Below, piece by piece: positions 13,913 to 25,200 of a stretch of DNA of 45,026 nucleotides. Position numbers and translations under genes: made by a program. Position 1 is the first letter of the stretch, and every line of letters starts with the position of its first letter. This stretch comes from Chthoniobacter flavus. Lineage in GTDB: Bacteria; Verrucomicrobiota; Verrucomicrobiia; Chthoniobacterales; Terrimicrobiaceae. The stretch spans positions 1 through 45,026 of the forward strand of contig CAMCXK010000021.1 of NCBI GenBank assembly GCA_945883435.1, written 5' to 3'. Below the pieces are notes generated by a model. The model did no database searches, was not told where the DNA came from, and saw only the letters and a list, made by a program, of their open reading frames with translations.

Positions 13913-16804
13913 ATGGAATTTGCCGAACGATCCATGATCCGCATCCGGGGCGCCCGGCAGCACAACTTGCAGGGCCTTGATGTGGACATTCCCCGCCACA
14001 AGCTCGTGGTTGTGACCGGTCCCAGCGGCTCGGGAAAGTCCTCGTTGGCGTTCGATACCCTGTTTGCCGAGGGCCAGCGGCGATATGTCGAAAGCCTTTC
14101 GGTCTATGCGCGGCAATTTCTGGATCAATTGCAAAAACCGGAAGTCGACCACATCGAGGGCCTCTCGCCCGCGATCGCCATTGAGCAGCGCACCGCCGGC
14201 GCGAACCCGCGCTCCACGATTGCCACAACCACCGAGATCTACGACTACCTCCGTGTCCTTTACGCGTCGGTGGGTGTTCCGCACGACCCGGCCACCGGGG
14301 AGGTGGTCCGGCGCAAATCGCCTCAGGACATCGCGGATGCCCTGCTGGCCTGGCCGGAAGGCACGCGGTTTCTCCTGCTGGCCCCCCTTGTCGACAACCA
14401 AGCCGGGGAGTTTCGCGATGTCGTGGAGAAGGCACGACGGGAGGGTTTCGTGCGGCTGCGGGTCGACGGGGAGGTGATCGAACTCGCCGAAACAAAAAAC
14501 GTCCGCCTCGATAAAACCAAAAAACACCGGATCGAGGCGGTGGTCGACCGGTTGACCGTCCGTCCGGATTTGGGGCAGCGGCTCGCCGACTCGGTCGAAA
14601 CCGCCCTGCGCTGGGGCAACGGCAGGCTGATCGCGTCGCGCGCGGACGGACAAACGACCAAATGGATCGACGAGCCTTTTTCCACCGATTTCACAAACCC
14701 CGCCACGGGATTTTCCATCCCGCGGCTGACGCCCCGCCATTTTTCCTTCAACAGCCATTCGGGGGCCTGCTCGGCCTGTTCGGGGATCGGAACCGAGGCG
14801 TTTTTCGATCCCGATCTGGTGATCGACGCCGACAAAAATCTGGCTCAGGGGGCGGTTCGACCCTGGAAAAACGCCAATGCGCGCATGAAATCCTACTATG
14901 CCGCCTTGCTGGATTCGTTGATGGAGGACGCCGGGGTAGCCCGGAACACCTGCTGGAGGGACTTGCCCGCCGCCTTCCGGAATTTGCTCCTGAATGGTTC
15001 GCAGGGACGCGCGCTGAAAATCTCAACCGGGCCCGGCAAGGTTGTTTCCCGTCCTTTCGAGGGACTCCTGGCCCAACTCGAGGGGCTTTACGAATCAACC
15101 AAAAGCGAATTCACCAAAAAGCGGCTCCGGCTTTACCAAGGCCGCCGCCTCTGCCAAGCCTGCCGCGGCGCCCGCCTCCGTCCGGAGATTCTTGCCGTCA
15201 CAGTCTCGACCCGGGCGGGCTCCCCGTTCGGTATTGATGCATTGTGCGGCCTCACGATTGAAGCGGCGCTGGGCGTGGTGAACGATCTGGATTTGACAGA
15301 AACCGGCGAAGGCATCGTGCGGGATGTCCTGCGGGAGGTCCGGCAGCGCCTTCATTTTCTGACCGAGGTCGGATTGGGGTATCTGCAACTGAACCGGGAA
15401 AGCGGCACGCTTTCGGGCGGCGAGGCGCAGCGCATCCGTCTGGCCACTCAGATTGGATCGGGCCTGTCGGGTGTGCTCTACGTCCTCGATGAGCCAAGCA
15501 TCGGCCTTCACCAGCGGGACAACGACCGCCTCATTGCCACGCTGCGCCACCTGCGCGATCTTGGAAATTCCGTCGTGGTGGTGGAGCACGACGAGGACAC
15601 GATCCGCGCGGCGGATCATATCCTGGACATCGGCCCGGGTGCGGGGCCGCGGGGGGGGCGGTTGGTCGCCCAAGGCCCGGTTGAGGCGATTCAAAACACC
15701 CCGGAATCGCTGACCGGACTCTATCTCAAAGGAGAAATCCGCATTCCCGTTCCGCGCCAGAGAACCGCGCCGCGCCGGACGGATCTGGAGCCTGGGCAGA
15801 TCGGCGACGGCTGGCTCCGGGTCCTCGGTGCGAGCGAAAACAACCTGCGCGGCATCGACGCGGCGTTTCCGGTGGGCTGTCTGACCTGTGTCACCGGGGT
15901 TTCGGGAAGTGGAAAATCGACACTGGTGAACGACATCCTGCGCGTTGCGATGGAGCGCGATTTGCACCGGGCCAAGGCCCGCCCGGGGGCGCACCGCGCG
16001 ATTGCGGGAGGCGAGCAATTCGACAAGGTCGTGGTGATCGACCAAAGCCCGGTGGGACGCACTCCACGATCGAATCCGGCCACCTACACGGGGGCGCTGG
16101 GGCCGGTGCGCGATTTGTTCAGCGACCTTCCGGCCGCCCGCGTCAGGGGCTACGATGCCGGCCGGTTTTCCTTCAACAACAAGGGAGGCCGCTGCGAACA
16201 CTGCCAGGGAGACGGATTTATCCGGATCGAGATGCATTTCCTCGCCGATGTGTATGTCGAGTGCGAGGTGTGCCGGGGGCGCCGCTACAACCGGGAAACC
16301 CTTGAAATCACCTACAAGGGCAAAAACATCGCCGATGTGCTCGAGATGACGGTCGACGAGGCGGCCCGGTTTTTCCGCCACGTTCCCGCCCTTTGCAACA
16401 AGCTCGAAACAATGCTCGACGTGGGGCTTGGCTACCTGCGGCTGGGCCAGTCGGCCACCACGCTGTCCGGCGGCGAGGCCCAACGCCTCAAACTCTCGGC
16501 CGAGTTGGCGAAGCGCCCCACGGGCCGGACCCTGTATCTTCTCGACGAACCCACCACCGGGCTTCATTTCACCGACATCCACAAGCTGCTCGAGGTTCTT
16601 CTCAAGTTGCGCAATTCCCGCAACACACTCATTGTGATCGAGCACAATCTGGAGGTGGTGAAATGCGCCGACTGGATTGTGGATATGGGGCCCGGCGGGG
16701 GCGCGGAGGGGGGATCGATCGTTGCGGAAGGGACTCCGGAATCGATTGTTGCCAACTCTGCCAGCGAAACCGGCCGCTATTTGGCCCGCTATTTGAAACC
16801 ATGA
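13913..16804 (+). CDS. uvrA: Excinuclease ABC subunit A
   Basis: UvrA is the damage-sensing ATPase of nucleotide excision repair. The 963 residues contain two ABC modules: Walker [10 protein letters not shown] early and GVSGSGKST near residue 663, signature sequences [14 protein letters not shown] and [14 protein letters not shown], and Walker B segments [13 protein letters not shown] and [13 protein letters not shown]. Zinc-binding cysteine pairs are visible as [17 protein letters not shown], and the C-terminal module CEHCQGDGF with [10 protein letters not shown]. The UvrB-binding region near [13 protein letters not shown] is intact. Length and motifs match the family. The start could be ATG 13913 or ATG 13934 ([12 protein letters not shown]); the latter fits typical N-termini. 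Its stop overlaps the next start (ATGA). Confidence 0.98.
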   Translation: MEFAERSMIRIRGARQHNLQGLDVDIPRHKLVVVTGPSGSGKSSLAFDTLFAEGQRRYVESLSVYARQFLDQLQKPEVDHIEGLSPAIAIEQRTAGANPRSTIATTTEIYDYLRVLYASVGVPHDPATGEVVRRKSPQDIADALLAWPEGTRFLLLAPLVDNQAGEFRDVVEKARREGFVRLRVDGEVIELAETKNVRLDKTKKHRIEAVVDRLTVRPDLGQRLADSVETALRWGNGRLIASRADGQTTKWIDEPFSTDFTNPATGFSIPRLTPRHFSFNSHSGACSACSGIGTEAFFDPDLVIDADKNLAQGAVRPWKNANARMKSYYAALLDSLMEDAGVARNTCWRDLPAAFRNLLLNGSQGRALKISTGPGKVVSRPFEGLLAQLEGLYESTKSEFTKKRLRLYQGRRLCQACRGARLRPEILAVTVSTRAGSPFGIDALCGLTIEAALGVVNDLDLTETGEGIVRDVLREVRQRLHFLTEVGLGYLQLNRESGTLSGGEAQRIRLATQIGSGLSGVLYVLDEPSIGLHQRDNDRLIATLRHLRDLGNSVVVVEHDEDTIRAADHILDIGPGAGPRGGRLVAQGPVEAIQNTPESLTGLYLKGEIRIPVPRQRTAPRRTDLEPGQIGDGWLRVLGASENNLRGIDAAFPVGCLTCVTGVSGSGKSTLVNDILRVAMERDLHRAKARPGAHRAIAGGEQFDKVVVIDQSPVGRTPRSNPATYTGALGPVRDLFSDLPAARVRGYDAGRFSFNNKGGRCEHCQGDGFIRIEMHFLADVYVECEVCRGRRYNRETLEITYKGKNIADVLEMTVDEAARFFRHVPALCNKLETMLDVGLGYLRLGQSATTLSGGEAQRLKLSAELAKRPTGRTLYLLDEPTTGLHFTDIHKLLEVLLKLRNSRNTLIVIEHNLEVVKCADWIVDMGPGGGAEGGSIVAEGTPESIVANSASETGRYLARYLKP

Positions 16805-19173
16805 CCCTACCCGTTTTCCTTCTGACCGCACTTTTGACCAACTCCGGATGGACCGGCGTGCGCCAGGCGCTGGACGACGGCCTTCCCACGCTCGCATTGG
16901 CCCGGATCGACTCGCTTCCACCCGCCGGGAACCCGGCCGATTTGCTGACCCACGCCCGTGCCTTGCTCGCAGCCCACCGCCCGGCGGATGCCGTCCGGCT
17001 GCTGGGGGAATCCTGCGTTCCGGATGCCCCGGAGGTCCTCTTCTGGCTGGCACAAGCCCAAGCCGCCGAGGGCGACTGGGAGCCGGCCCTGAAAAACTAC
17101 CGGGCGTCCGCCTTGGCCTCCGGATCACCCGAGGCCGGCCTCGGCGCGGCCCGCATGCTGAGGAACCTGAATCGTTCCGGCGAGTCCGGGGCCGAACTGG
17201 AGGCGCTGAAGCTGAGATTCCCGGCGGACGAGACGGTGCGGATCGATCTGGCCCGCTTGCGCATCGCGGAAAACCGCTTTCAGGACGCGCTCGACCTTTT
17301 GCAATCCATGGGTCATGAAACGATCCAACGGGAGGACATTCTGCTGCTGGCAGCCCAATGCGAAGAAGGTCTCGAGCGACAGGACGCGGTATTGAGCAGG
17401 CTTGCGGATTTCCGACCCGCCACCGCAGAGCAGGCGGTTCAAGCCACCTTGCTCAAGGCGCGGGCGCAGCGTGCCACCGGCGAAAGCCAGGCCGCGGAAA
17501 ACACGCTGGAGGATTTTCTGGCCAACAATCCCCATCTGGAAAACCTGTCTCCGCTTTTCGCATTGCTGGAGGAGATTCAAAACGCGTCAGCCAGTCCTAC
17601 GACCAGCGAACTCCGCCGTTGGGCGATGGACACCCGTTCCGGCCCCCGGCGCCGATTGGCGATGTGGCACCTGGCCCGGGCGGAAGCGGTCCGTGGATCG
17701 CCCGCCGCAGCTCTTCCTTTTCTGGAGGCCCTGGTGGCCGAACCGGGCAGTGATCCCTCGCCCGACGAGGCAGCCAGGGAGTTGGCTGCATTGAGGATTC
17801 GCACCGGCACCCCCGCCCAGGCGGCGGCCCTTCTGCCCGAGGCATCTTTCGAAGGCCGGTTTTTGCGCGGTTTGGCGGCGGCGAAAGCCGGGGACTTCGG
17901 CAGCGCCCGTTCCCATTTTCTGGGAGCATCCGAGGATCCGGCCCTTGCGGAGGCGGCCCTTTTCAATGCCGCGCTCAGCGAACTTCTTTCCGGCAATCCG
18001 GGCGATTCCGCGATGAAACTCGCCGCCCGGTTTCCAGACAGCCCGCTCGCCGGAAACTTTCGTTTGCAAGAAGCGTGTTTTCTGGCGCGCAACGGCGACC
18101 CGGCCGCCCGGCGGAAGTTTGAGGAACTTTCGGCATCCACCAACCCCGTGCTTGCGGCGCAAGCCGCCCTGGGGCTTGCGGAGTGGCAGTATTGGCAGCT
18201 TGATTTTCCATCGGCGCGGGCCGGTTTGCAGCGTGTGTCAACGGCCTCCGCCCCGTCCCATCCCGCGGTGCTGGAGGTTTTTTTGGCCGATGACGGCACC
18301 CCTGGCTCGATGGACAGGGCCTTGGAAAAAGCCAAGGCCGCGCGCAGCCTCGCCCTGCCATCCGATTTGGAGCAGGCGCTTTTGATGAAAACCGGAGAGA
18401 TCCTCTACCGCCGGGGGGATTTCGTGGAGGCCAGGGAGACACTCGTCGATTTGGCGCGGAAACATCCCGATGCGGCTTGCGAGAAGCCCGCCCTGTATCT
18501 GGCGGCTCAGTCCGCCGCCCGCATTCCCTCGACACAATCGGCGGAGGAGGCGCTTCTCCTTCTGGAGGAGGTCGCCTCCAAGCCGGGGCCATTGGCCGAG
18601 CGCGCCCGGATCGAGCAAGCCGCCTTGCTCAGCGCCCGCAACAATCCCGTCGAAGCCAATCTTCTTCTCGAGAAGGTGCTCGCCTCGACTTCCGACCCGG
18701 CCATCCGTGCCGAGGCGCTTATGGAAAAAGGCAAGAATTTCCACCTGCTGGGGGAAGCCGATCCCGCCAATTACCAAGTCGCAGTTGCCACGTGGAACGC
18801 GATTGCGGCCGACCCGGCCGCCGATCCCGCCATGCGGGCGCAGGCCTTCTCTCGCATCGGCGTGGCGCAGGAGAAGGCAGGCAATCCCGCTGCCGCCGTC
18901 GAGGCCTTTTTCGAGGTTCTGCGCCCGCGATCGTCCGGAGTGGCAGCCGACCCGTTCTGGTTCTACAAGTCGGGGTTTGCAGCCGGGCGCCTGCTGGAGG
19001 CCCAGAGCAAGTGGGATGAGGCGATCCGGACCTACGAAATCCTAGCCGGGGCGGATGGTCCCCGCGCCAGCGAAGCCCGCAGCCGCATTGAAAAAATCCG
19101 GCTGGAGAAATTCCTCTGGGAAGCCACGCCGCCCGCACCCGGGCGCAGCAAACCAGGTGGCTCCCGAAACTAA
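16801..19173 (+). CDS. Secreted tetratricopeptide-repeat protein
   Basis: A 790-residue protein that begins [17 protein letters not shown], a short signal peptide, and is otherwise built of helical TPR-like repeats (WLAQAQAAEGDWEPALKNYR; LARLRIAENRFQDALDLLQ; KTGEILYRRGDFVEARETL; AFSRIGVAQEKAGNPAAAVE). No enzymatic domain is visible. The start overlaps the uvrA stop, and the frame also runs back into uvrA, which is a shadow. Periplasmic TPR proteins often act as scaffolds for envelope assembly or export. The next gene, 51 bases downstream on the same strand, encodes the giant repeat protein, so a role in its secretion or surface display is possible but unproven. Confidence 0.88.
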   Translation: MTLPVFLLTALLTNSGWTGVRQALDDGLPTLALARIDSLPPAGNPADLLTHARALLAAHRPADAVRLLGESCVPDAPEVLFWLAQAQAAEGDWEPALKNYRASALASGSPEAGLGAARMLRNLNRSGESGAELEALKLRFPADETVRIDLARLRIAENRFQDALDLLQSMGHETIQREDILLLAAQCEEGLERQDAVLSRLADFRPATAEQAVQATLLKARAQRATGESQAAENTLEDFLANNPHLENLSPLFALLEEIQNASASPTTSELRRWAMDTRSGPRRRLAMWHLARAEAVRGSPAAALPFLEALVAEPGSDPSPDEAARELAALRIRTGTPAQAAALLPEASFEGRFLRGLAAAKAGDFGSARSHFLGASEDPALAEAALFNAALSELLSGNPGDSAMKLAARFPDSPLAGNFRLQEACFLARNGDPAARRKFEELSASTNPVLAAQAALGLAEWQYWQLDFPSARAGLQRVSTASAPSHPAVLEVFLADDGTPGSMDRALEKAKAARSLALPSDLEQALLMKTGEILYRRGDFVEARETLVDLARKHPDAACEKPALYLAAQSAARIPSTQSAEEALLLLEEVASKPGPLAERARIEQAALLSARNNPVEANLLLEKVLASTSDPAIRAEALMEKGKNFHLLGEADPANYQVAVATWNAIAADPAADPAMRAQAFSRIGVAQEKAGNPAAAVEAFFEVLRPRSSGVAADPFWFYKSGFAAGRLLEAQSKWDEAIRTYEILAGADGPRASEARSRIEKIRLEKFLWEATPPAPGRSKPGGSRN

Positions 19174-19224
19174 AAATTTGCCCTTCCTGCTGCCCCGCAC
19201 CACTCTTTACGCACAGACTCGGCA

Positions 19225-22200
19225 ATGCCAATGACCATGCTCCCCGCTTCACCGGCCCCTCTGATTTTGGAATCCTTGGAACTCCGTATCGCGCCCGCAC
19301 TTTTTCTGATGACCGGCACCGGGGATATCAAGGACTCAAAAGGATCGATTCTTCCGAGCGTGGCCAAATACACCGACGTGTCCGGTTCCGACGAGGCGTT
19401 CCTCTTCAAGGCCTCCGACCAGCTTTTTTTCGACAGCAATGGAAACGGATCGATCGATCCCAAAACCGACAAGCTTCTCTTCGCGATCAAATCCGGCGGC
19501 TCCGCAGTGTTTTTCAACTCCTCGCCGGGCGCGTCCGAACCGCTACAAGTTTCCGGAATCGCAACCACCACCGGCTGGTCGGGTGTCTTCCACACCTCGA
19601 TTCACGGCGATGTGGCCACCATGCTCGACGCCAAGACATTCGACTTCGGAACGAAATCCAAAACCGGCAAGCGACCGGTGTTCGAGAATGCCACGGTGAC
19701 CGGTTTGACCATGGGCGGTCCCACCGGGCAGGCGTTTGTCGCAGGTGCCATTTTTGCAGGCGGGAATGTATCCAAAATTTCAATCACCGGAGCGGACTCG
19801 AACGGGATTTCGATGGCTGGCATTTACGCTGGAACCGGGGTCAATGCGGTTGCACAAGTTGATTTCGGCGGGGCTTCGCCGGTGGTGTTGACCACCTATT
19901 TCGCAATAGATGCCAAGCCGGGCCCGGGCGTTGCGGGGGTCAAAACCAATGGCGGTATTGTTTCGAAGATCATTGCCGGGGCGGGCGGAGATGCGATCGG
20001 CGCGGGCGCCGCCGCCAAGGGTGGAAGTGTTGTGGATGTCTTGATCACGGATTCCGCCGGAGGGCTTGTCTCGATCGAGGCCGGGGCCGGAGGGGCGGGA
20101 TCCTCCAATGATGCAGGCACAAAAGGGGGGGTAGGCGGCAACGGGGGCGCCATTTCCAAAGTGGTCTGGAGGGATGCCGGCATCCTGCAACTTGCGGCAG
20201 GGGCTGGTGGCGACGCGTCGCTGGGGGCGAAGGGCGGGACGGGCGGCAGCATTTCCTCCATCACGGCATCCCTCGGAGCGGGCGCCTCTTCCTTGGCGGC
20301 AGGCGCGGGAGGGGGCGGCGCCGATCCCGCAAGCTATGGAACCGCTCCCGGCGGCGGGGCGGGCGGGGGACTTTCGGGAATTTCGCTGGAGGCGGATTCC
20401 GCCAGTGCCAACGTGACTCTCGCTGCCGGGGCCGGAGGCAGTGGCGGCGGCAAAGCCCACGGAGGCTCGATTTCAAAATTGAAAATCCAGGGCGCGGAGT
20501 TTGGCAGCGTGGCGCTTGTTACAGGGGACGGGGCCGATGCCAGCACAACCTACGGGGCGGCCGGCTCGAATGGCGGCGCCCTCGTCGCGCCCGAGATCAC
20601 AGCCACCCGCATCGGGAGTCTTCTGATTTCGACCGGGAAAGGCGGGGCCGGGGCCGAGTTGGTTAAAAACGACGACGGACTCGTCACAGCGGGTGGAGCA
20701 GGCGGCAACGGGGGGATTTTTTCCAAGGTTCTCCTGACATCGACGCTCGGAGGCCTCGAAGTATCCACCGGATCCGGAGGCGACAACACTTACAATGGCA
20801 AGGGCGGCTCCGCCCAGACAATCGACGGGAAGGACTTTCTCCACGCGAAAAAATCCCCTCTTGCCCCGGGAACGATTCTGTTGTCCGAGGGCGCGAACAT
20901 CACGCTTGCTGCCGGCAATGCCGGCGGAGGAAACAAAACCGCCGGTCTGGCTGGGGGAATTCAAGGCCTTGTCTTTTCCGCCTCCGGCCAAGCGCTGGGC
21001 GATGTGTCTTTGACAGCCGGCTCGGGAGGCGCTGCGGTCGCCCTCACCACCACGAAATCCGATGGAGCAACCGCCAACGGCGGCGGAGGCGGATCGATCC
21101 AGCGCATCAATATCCAGTCCGGAACGGTGGCATCCCTTTCCCTCACCACTCAGGAGGGCGGGGCGGGAGCCAGCTTCAAAACATTCGATCCGGAGGGAGC
21201 CGAAATCCCCCAGTCCGTTTCCTCCGGCGGGTCCGCCGGGAGTATTTCCAGTATCACAGGCACGGCTGTGATCGGTGACCTCGCGGTTCAAACCGGTGCG
21301 GGCGGCTCCGCAGGCAAGCTGGATGGGACGCAGCCCGCCAAGGCTCCCAAAATTGTTGCGGCAGGGGGAAGCGGAGGAAATATCACCGGTGTGCAGCTGA
21401 CGCTTTCGGGAGCGGCCGTTCTGGGAACGGGAAATGGCGGCGAAGCAGGTGATGTTCGGGGCGAAAAAGATCTTTGGGCCGACGGAGGTGCGGCAGGGAT
21501 GGTCTCCAACTCGACTTTTCGGGCTGCTGCAACAACCGCATCCTTTGAAGCGGTGACCGGAACAGGAGGCCTTGGCTACCGCACCGCACTGAACGGCGGC
21601 GCCCTTCAAAAAATCGACTTTGAGAGCTCGGCCGGCGGTTCATTTGAGTCAATCACTCTCACCACCGGGGCCGGAGCGAGCGGTTCCGAGCGCACCAAAG
21701 GCGGCAACGGAGGGGCTTTTCAAGAAATCCGCTTTCTTGCGGATGTTGGCGCACTGACCGTTACCGGAGGATCCGGAGGCGAGGCCCTGGATACGACCAC
21801 CTTCGCGGGAGGAAATGGAGCCGGATTCGATGCCTTGTCGTTTGTCTTCACTGGACAGCTTGGTGCGCTGAGCTTGACCGGCGGCGATGGAGGTATCGCG
21901 GGCCTGAATGGAACTGCCGGGGCGGGCGGGGCCTTGGCGGATTTGAACTTGAACGGGACCGGGAGTCCCGACGGAACCACAGTGACGCTTCTCAGCGGTT
22001 CGGCCGGAGCGGATGGAGGCCAAAGCGGGGTGGCCGGAGCAATCCAAAATGTCTCACTGGCCGGCGGAAATTTCGGGGTTGTCGAAATCACTTCCGGCAA
22101 TACAGGCGCGGGTCAAAATGGAATTGCACCGACGGGAATCAAAGTGGCTGAGGGGACCACGGTGGCGGAGCTTGTTCTTCGGGGTGGCCGGGGCGGGGAC

Positions 22201-25200
22201 GCCACCCCTGGTTCAAATCTAAGCGGCGGCAAGGGAGCCGCCCTTTCCGGATCAAGCTTCGACCTCAAGGGAACGATCCAATCGCTCGTCTTGGAAGCAG
22301 GGGCAGGCGGAGAGGGAGATGCAACCGGCGATGGTGGTGAAGGCGGAGGGATTTCCGGATTTTCGCTACCCTCACCCCTTTCCACCCTTTCGGTGACCGC
22401 TGGGTCCGGAGGCCAAGGGGGCCTTGCGGGGGCGGGCGGCATGGGCGGTGGACTTTCCGCGATCACGGCCAGCCTCACTGAATCCGCGACTCTCACAGCG
22501 GGGGACGGTGGCGATGCGTCGCTGGGGGCGATAGGCGGCGATGGCGGCGGTATTTCAGCGCTCAATCTCGCGGGAGGGGGCCCGGGTCTCACACCCGCGG
22601 TTTCCATCGTCTCGGGCAATGCCGGCGATGGTGCCACAGCGGGCCTGGCGGGCGCGGTGGAATCGATCACTTTGGCCACCGGAAATTTCGGATCGGTGGA
22701 TATTTCCACCGGTCTCTCTGGCGATGCCCGAGACGGGCGTTCGCTGGCAGGCATCCAAGTCGGCAGCCAGGCGGTGCTCGAGTCTCTCACACTCACCGCC
22801 GGAAATGGCGGTGACGCCAAGGCCGGATCAGGCGCCAGCGGCGGCGCGGGCGGTGCCATCGACGGAACCAATTTTCTTCTTCAAGGAACGATCGCCAATT
22901 TGACCCTCCAAGCCGGTTCCGGAGGCGCCGGGGATGGCGCAGGCACCGGAGGAAACGGCGGATCAGTTTCCGGGGTTTCCATGCAAGGTTCCACCTTGGA
23001 AATTGCGGTGTTGAGCGGCAAGGGAGGAGATTCAACGGACGGTATGGGGGGAGATGCCGGGAGCATTTCCACTTTGTCATTCAACGAAACGGTGCCGAGC
23101 CTCACACTCACCGGCGGAGATGGAGGGGGTGGATTGTCGGGTGGTCGCGGAGCATCCCTGTCCAATCCGTTTGGTCCACTTCCCAACAACGCGCGAAACT
23201 TGATTTTGCAAACGGGAAGCGGGGGATCAGCGACCTCTGGAACAGGCGGGGATGCGGGCTCTTTTGAGGATATCAACAACCTCACAATCCTCGAATCATT
23301 CACCCTGAGCCTCGGCAATGCCGGGGACGCGGCAACAGGGGATGCTGGAGAAAGCGGTGATATTCAAAACCTCACGCTCAATCTCGGGGATGGCGTTTCT
23401 TTGGCCCTCTCCACCGGCGATGGAGCCTCCGGTGGCCGATCTGTGGGCCATGGCGGATCGATCTCGGGGGTCGTTCTGGTCGCCACAGGGCCAACACAAA
23501 CTTTTGGCGAAATTCAGCTCTCCACGGGCAATGGAGGTTCCGCGCTGACAGGAGACATCGCCGGCGGCCACGGGGGATCCATTTCGGATATTACCGTTGG
23601 CACCGGAAAAACAGCGTCCCTCGTTCTTCTAACGGGATCGGGTGGGGCCGGATCAGGCTCGGGAAACGGGGGCGATGCCGGCCAGCTGTTTGATTTTTCG
23701 GGCATCACGGTTTCCGAATCGTTGACCATCGAGGTGGGAAGTGGCGGCGGAGCCGACGCGGGCATCGCGGGGAGGGTTGGTTCCATCGAAAACATCAGTC
23801 TTGCCTTTGCCGGGCCCGTGGATGTTTCGCTCGCCACCGGGGACGGGGCTGCGAGCGCGGGAGGCACATCGGATGGAGGAAGCCTGCGAGACATCGCCTT
23901 CAACCGCGCCTCCGGATACGCGGGTGCATTTGGTGCCATTTCACTCACCACCGGATCCGGCGGGGATGCGCTTCCCGGGTCCGGCAAAAGCGGGGGGCAC
24001 GCCGGAGTTATCCAAAATATCACCATCGATGGTGGAAAGACAGCCACCTTGAATTTGTCGACCGGCAGTGGCGGCTCGGGAGACGGCTCAGGAAATGGCG
24101 GCAACGGAGGAAATATTCTCGGATTCAATAATCTCACGATCAGCGAGTCGGCTTCATTTATGCTTGGTGGCGGGGGGGCCTCGGAGGGAGGGGATGCCGG
24201 ATCGACCTCCTCGATCGATGGACTCCTGCTCTATCTCGATGGCCCCGTGGATATCAATCTGGCCACTGGCGATGGAGCATCCGGAAAAACGCTCGCCGGC
24301 TCGGGGGGGCACATCACAAATGTCGAATTGAAAAAAGCTCCGGGCTATGCGGGGAGTTTCGGCGCGATAAATCTCGCGACAGGTTCCGGAGCGGATGCGG
24401 TGACGGGCTCGAACCAGAAAGGCGGGGATGCGGGCTCGATTTCCGCGGTTTCGATCGAGGGGCTCGAATCGGACGCCTTGATTCTCCGCACGGGCAATGG
24501 TGGTGCAGGAGACGGCTCGGCTGCGGGCGGAGATGGCGGAGATATCAATGGATTTGGAGGTCTGACATTGAATGGAGAACTCGAAATCATCCTCGGCAAT
24601 GGCGGAAATTCCCCCAATGGCACGCCTGGAACATCGGCGTCCATTGCCAATTTGGCCTTGAAACTGGCGGATGGAGTCGGCGTGAACCTCACAACCGGTC
24701 AAGGCGCGGATGGCAATGCTGGAGCCAATGCAGGATCGATACAGGACATCACTCTCGAAGCCGTGGGTCCCAACCGAACACTCGGGATTGTGCAACTCCA
24801 AACCGGAGATGGTGGCAACGCCACAGGGGTCAACCAGCGGGGAGGAACCGCAGGCTCTATTTCGAACATAACTATTGTCTCTGGAGGACAACCGGCCCTT
24901 GCGGAATCACTGTTGCTTTCCACCGGGTTGGGTGGAGATGCCACGGGCTCCGGTGAGGGGGGGGATGGTGGAACTGTCACGAACATTGCCAATTTTACGG
25001 CCAGTCAGCAGTTTTCAATATCTCTGGGCAGTGGCGGAAATTCCGTCACCGGGACGGGAGGAACGGCGAGCGACTTCGACGCACAGGCCCAAAACGTCTC
25101 TGTCACGCTCGGTGCGGGCGCGGGCTTTTCCGTGCAAACAGGGACAGCGGGTTCCGGAGCCTCCTTGGGCAACGGAGCCTCGATCAAAAATACCACGATT

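Noticed and set aside
16393-16800. Upstream extension of the TPR gene into uvrA
   Set aside because: The added sequence is a shadow of uvrA; a signal peptide begins exactly at the ATG that overlaps the uvrA stop.
20473-21609. Several long antisense open frames inside the giant gene
   Set aside because: The glycine-rich code (GGN) yields proline- and serine-rich or stop-poor antisense frames by composition alone.
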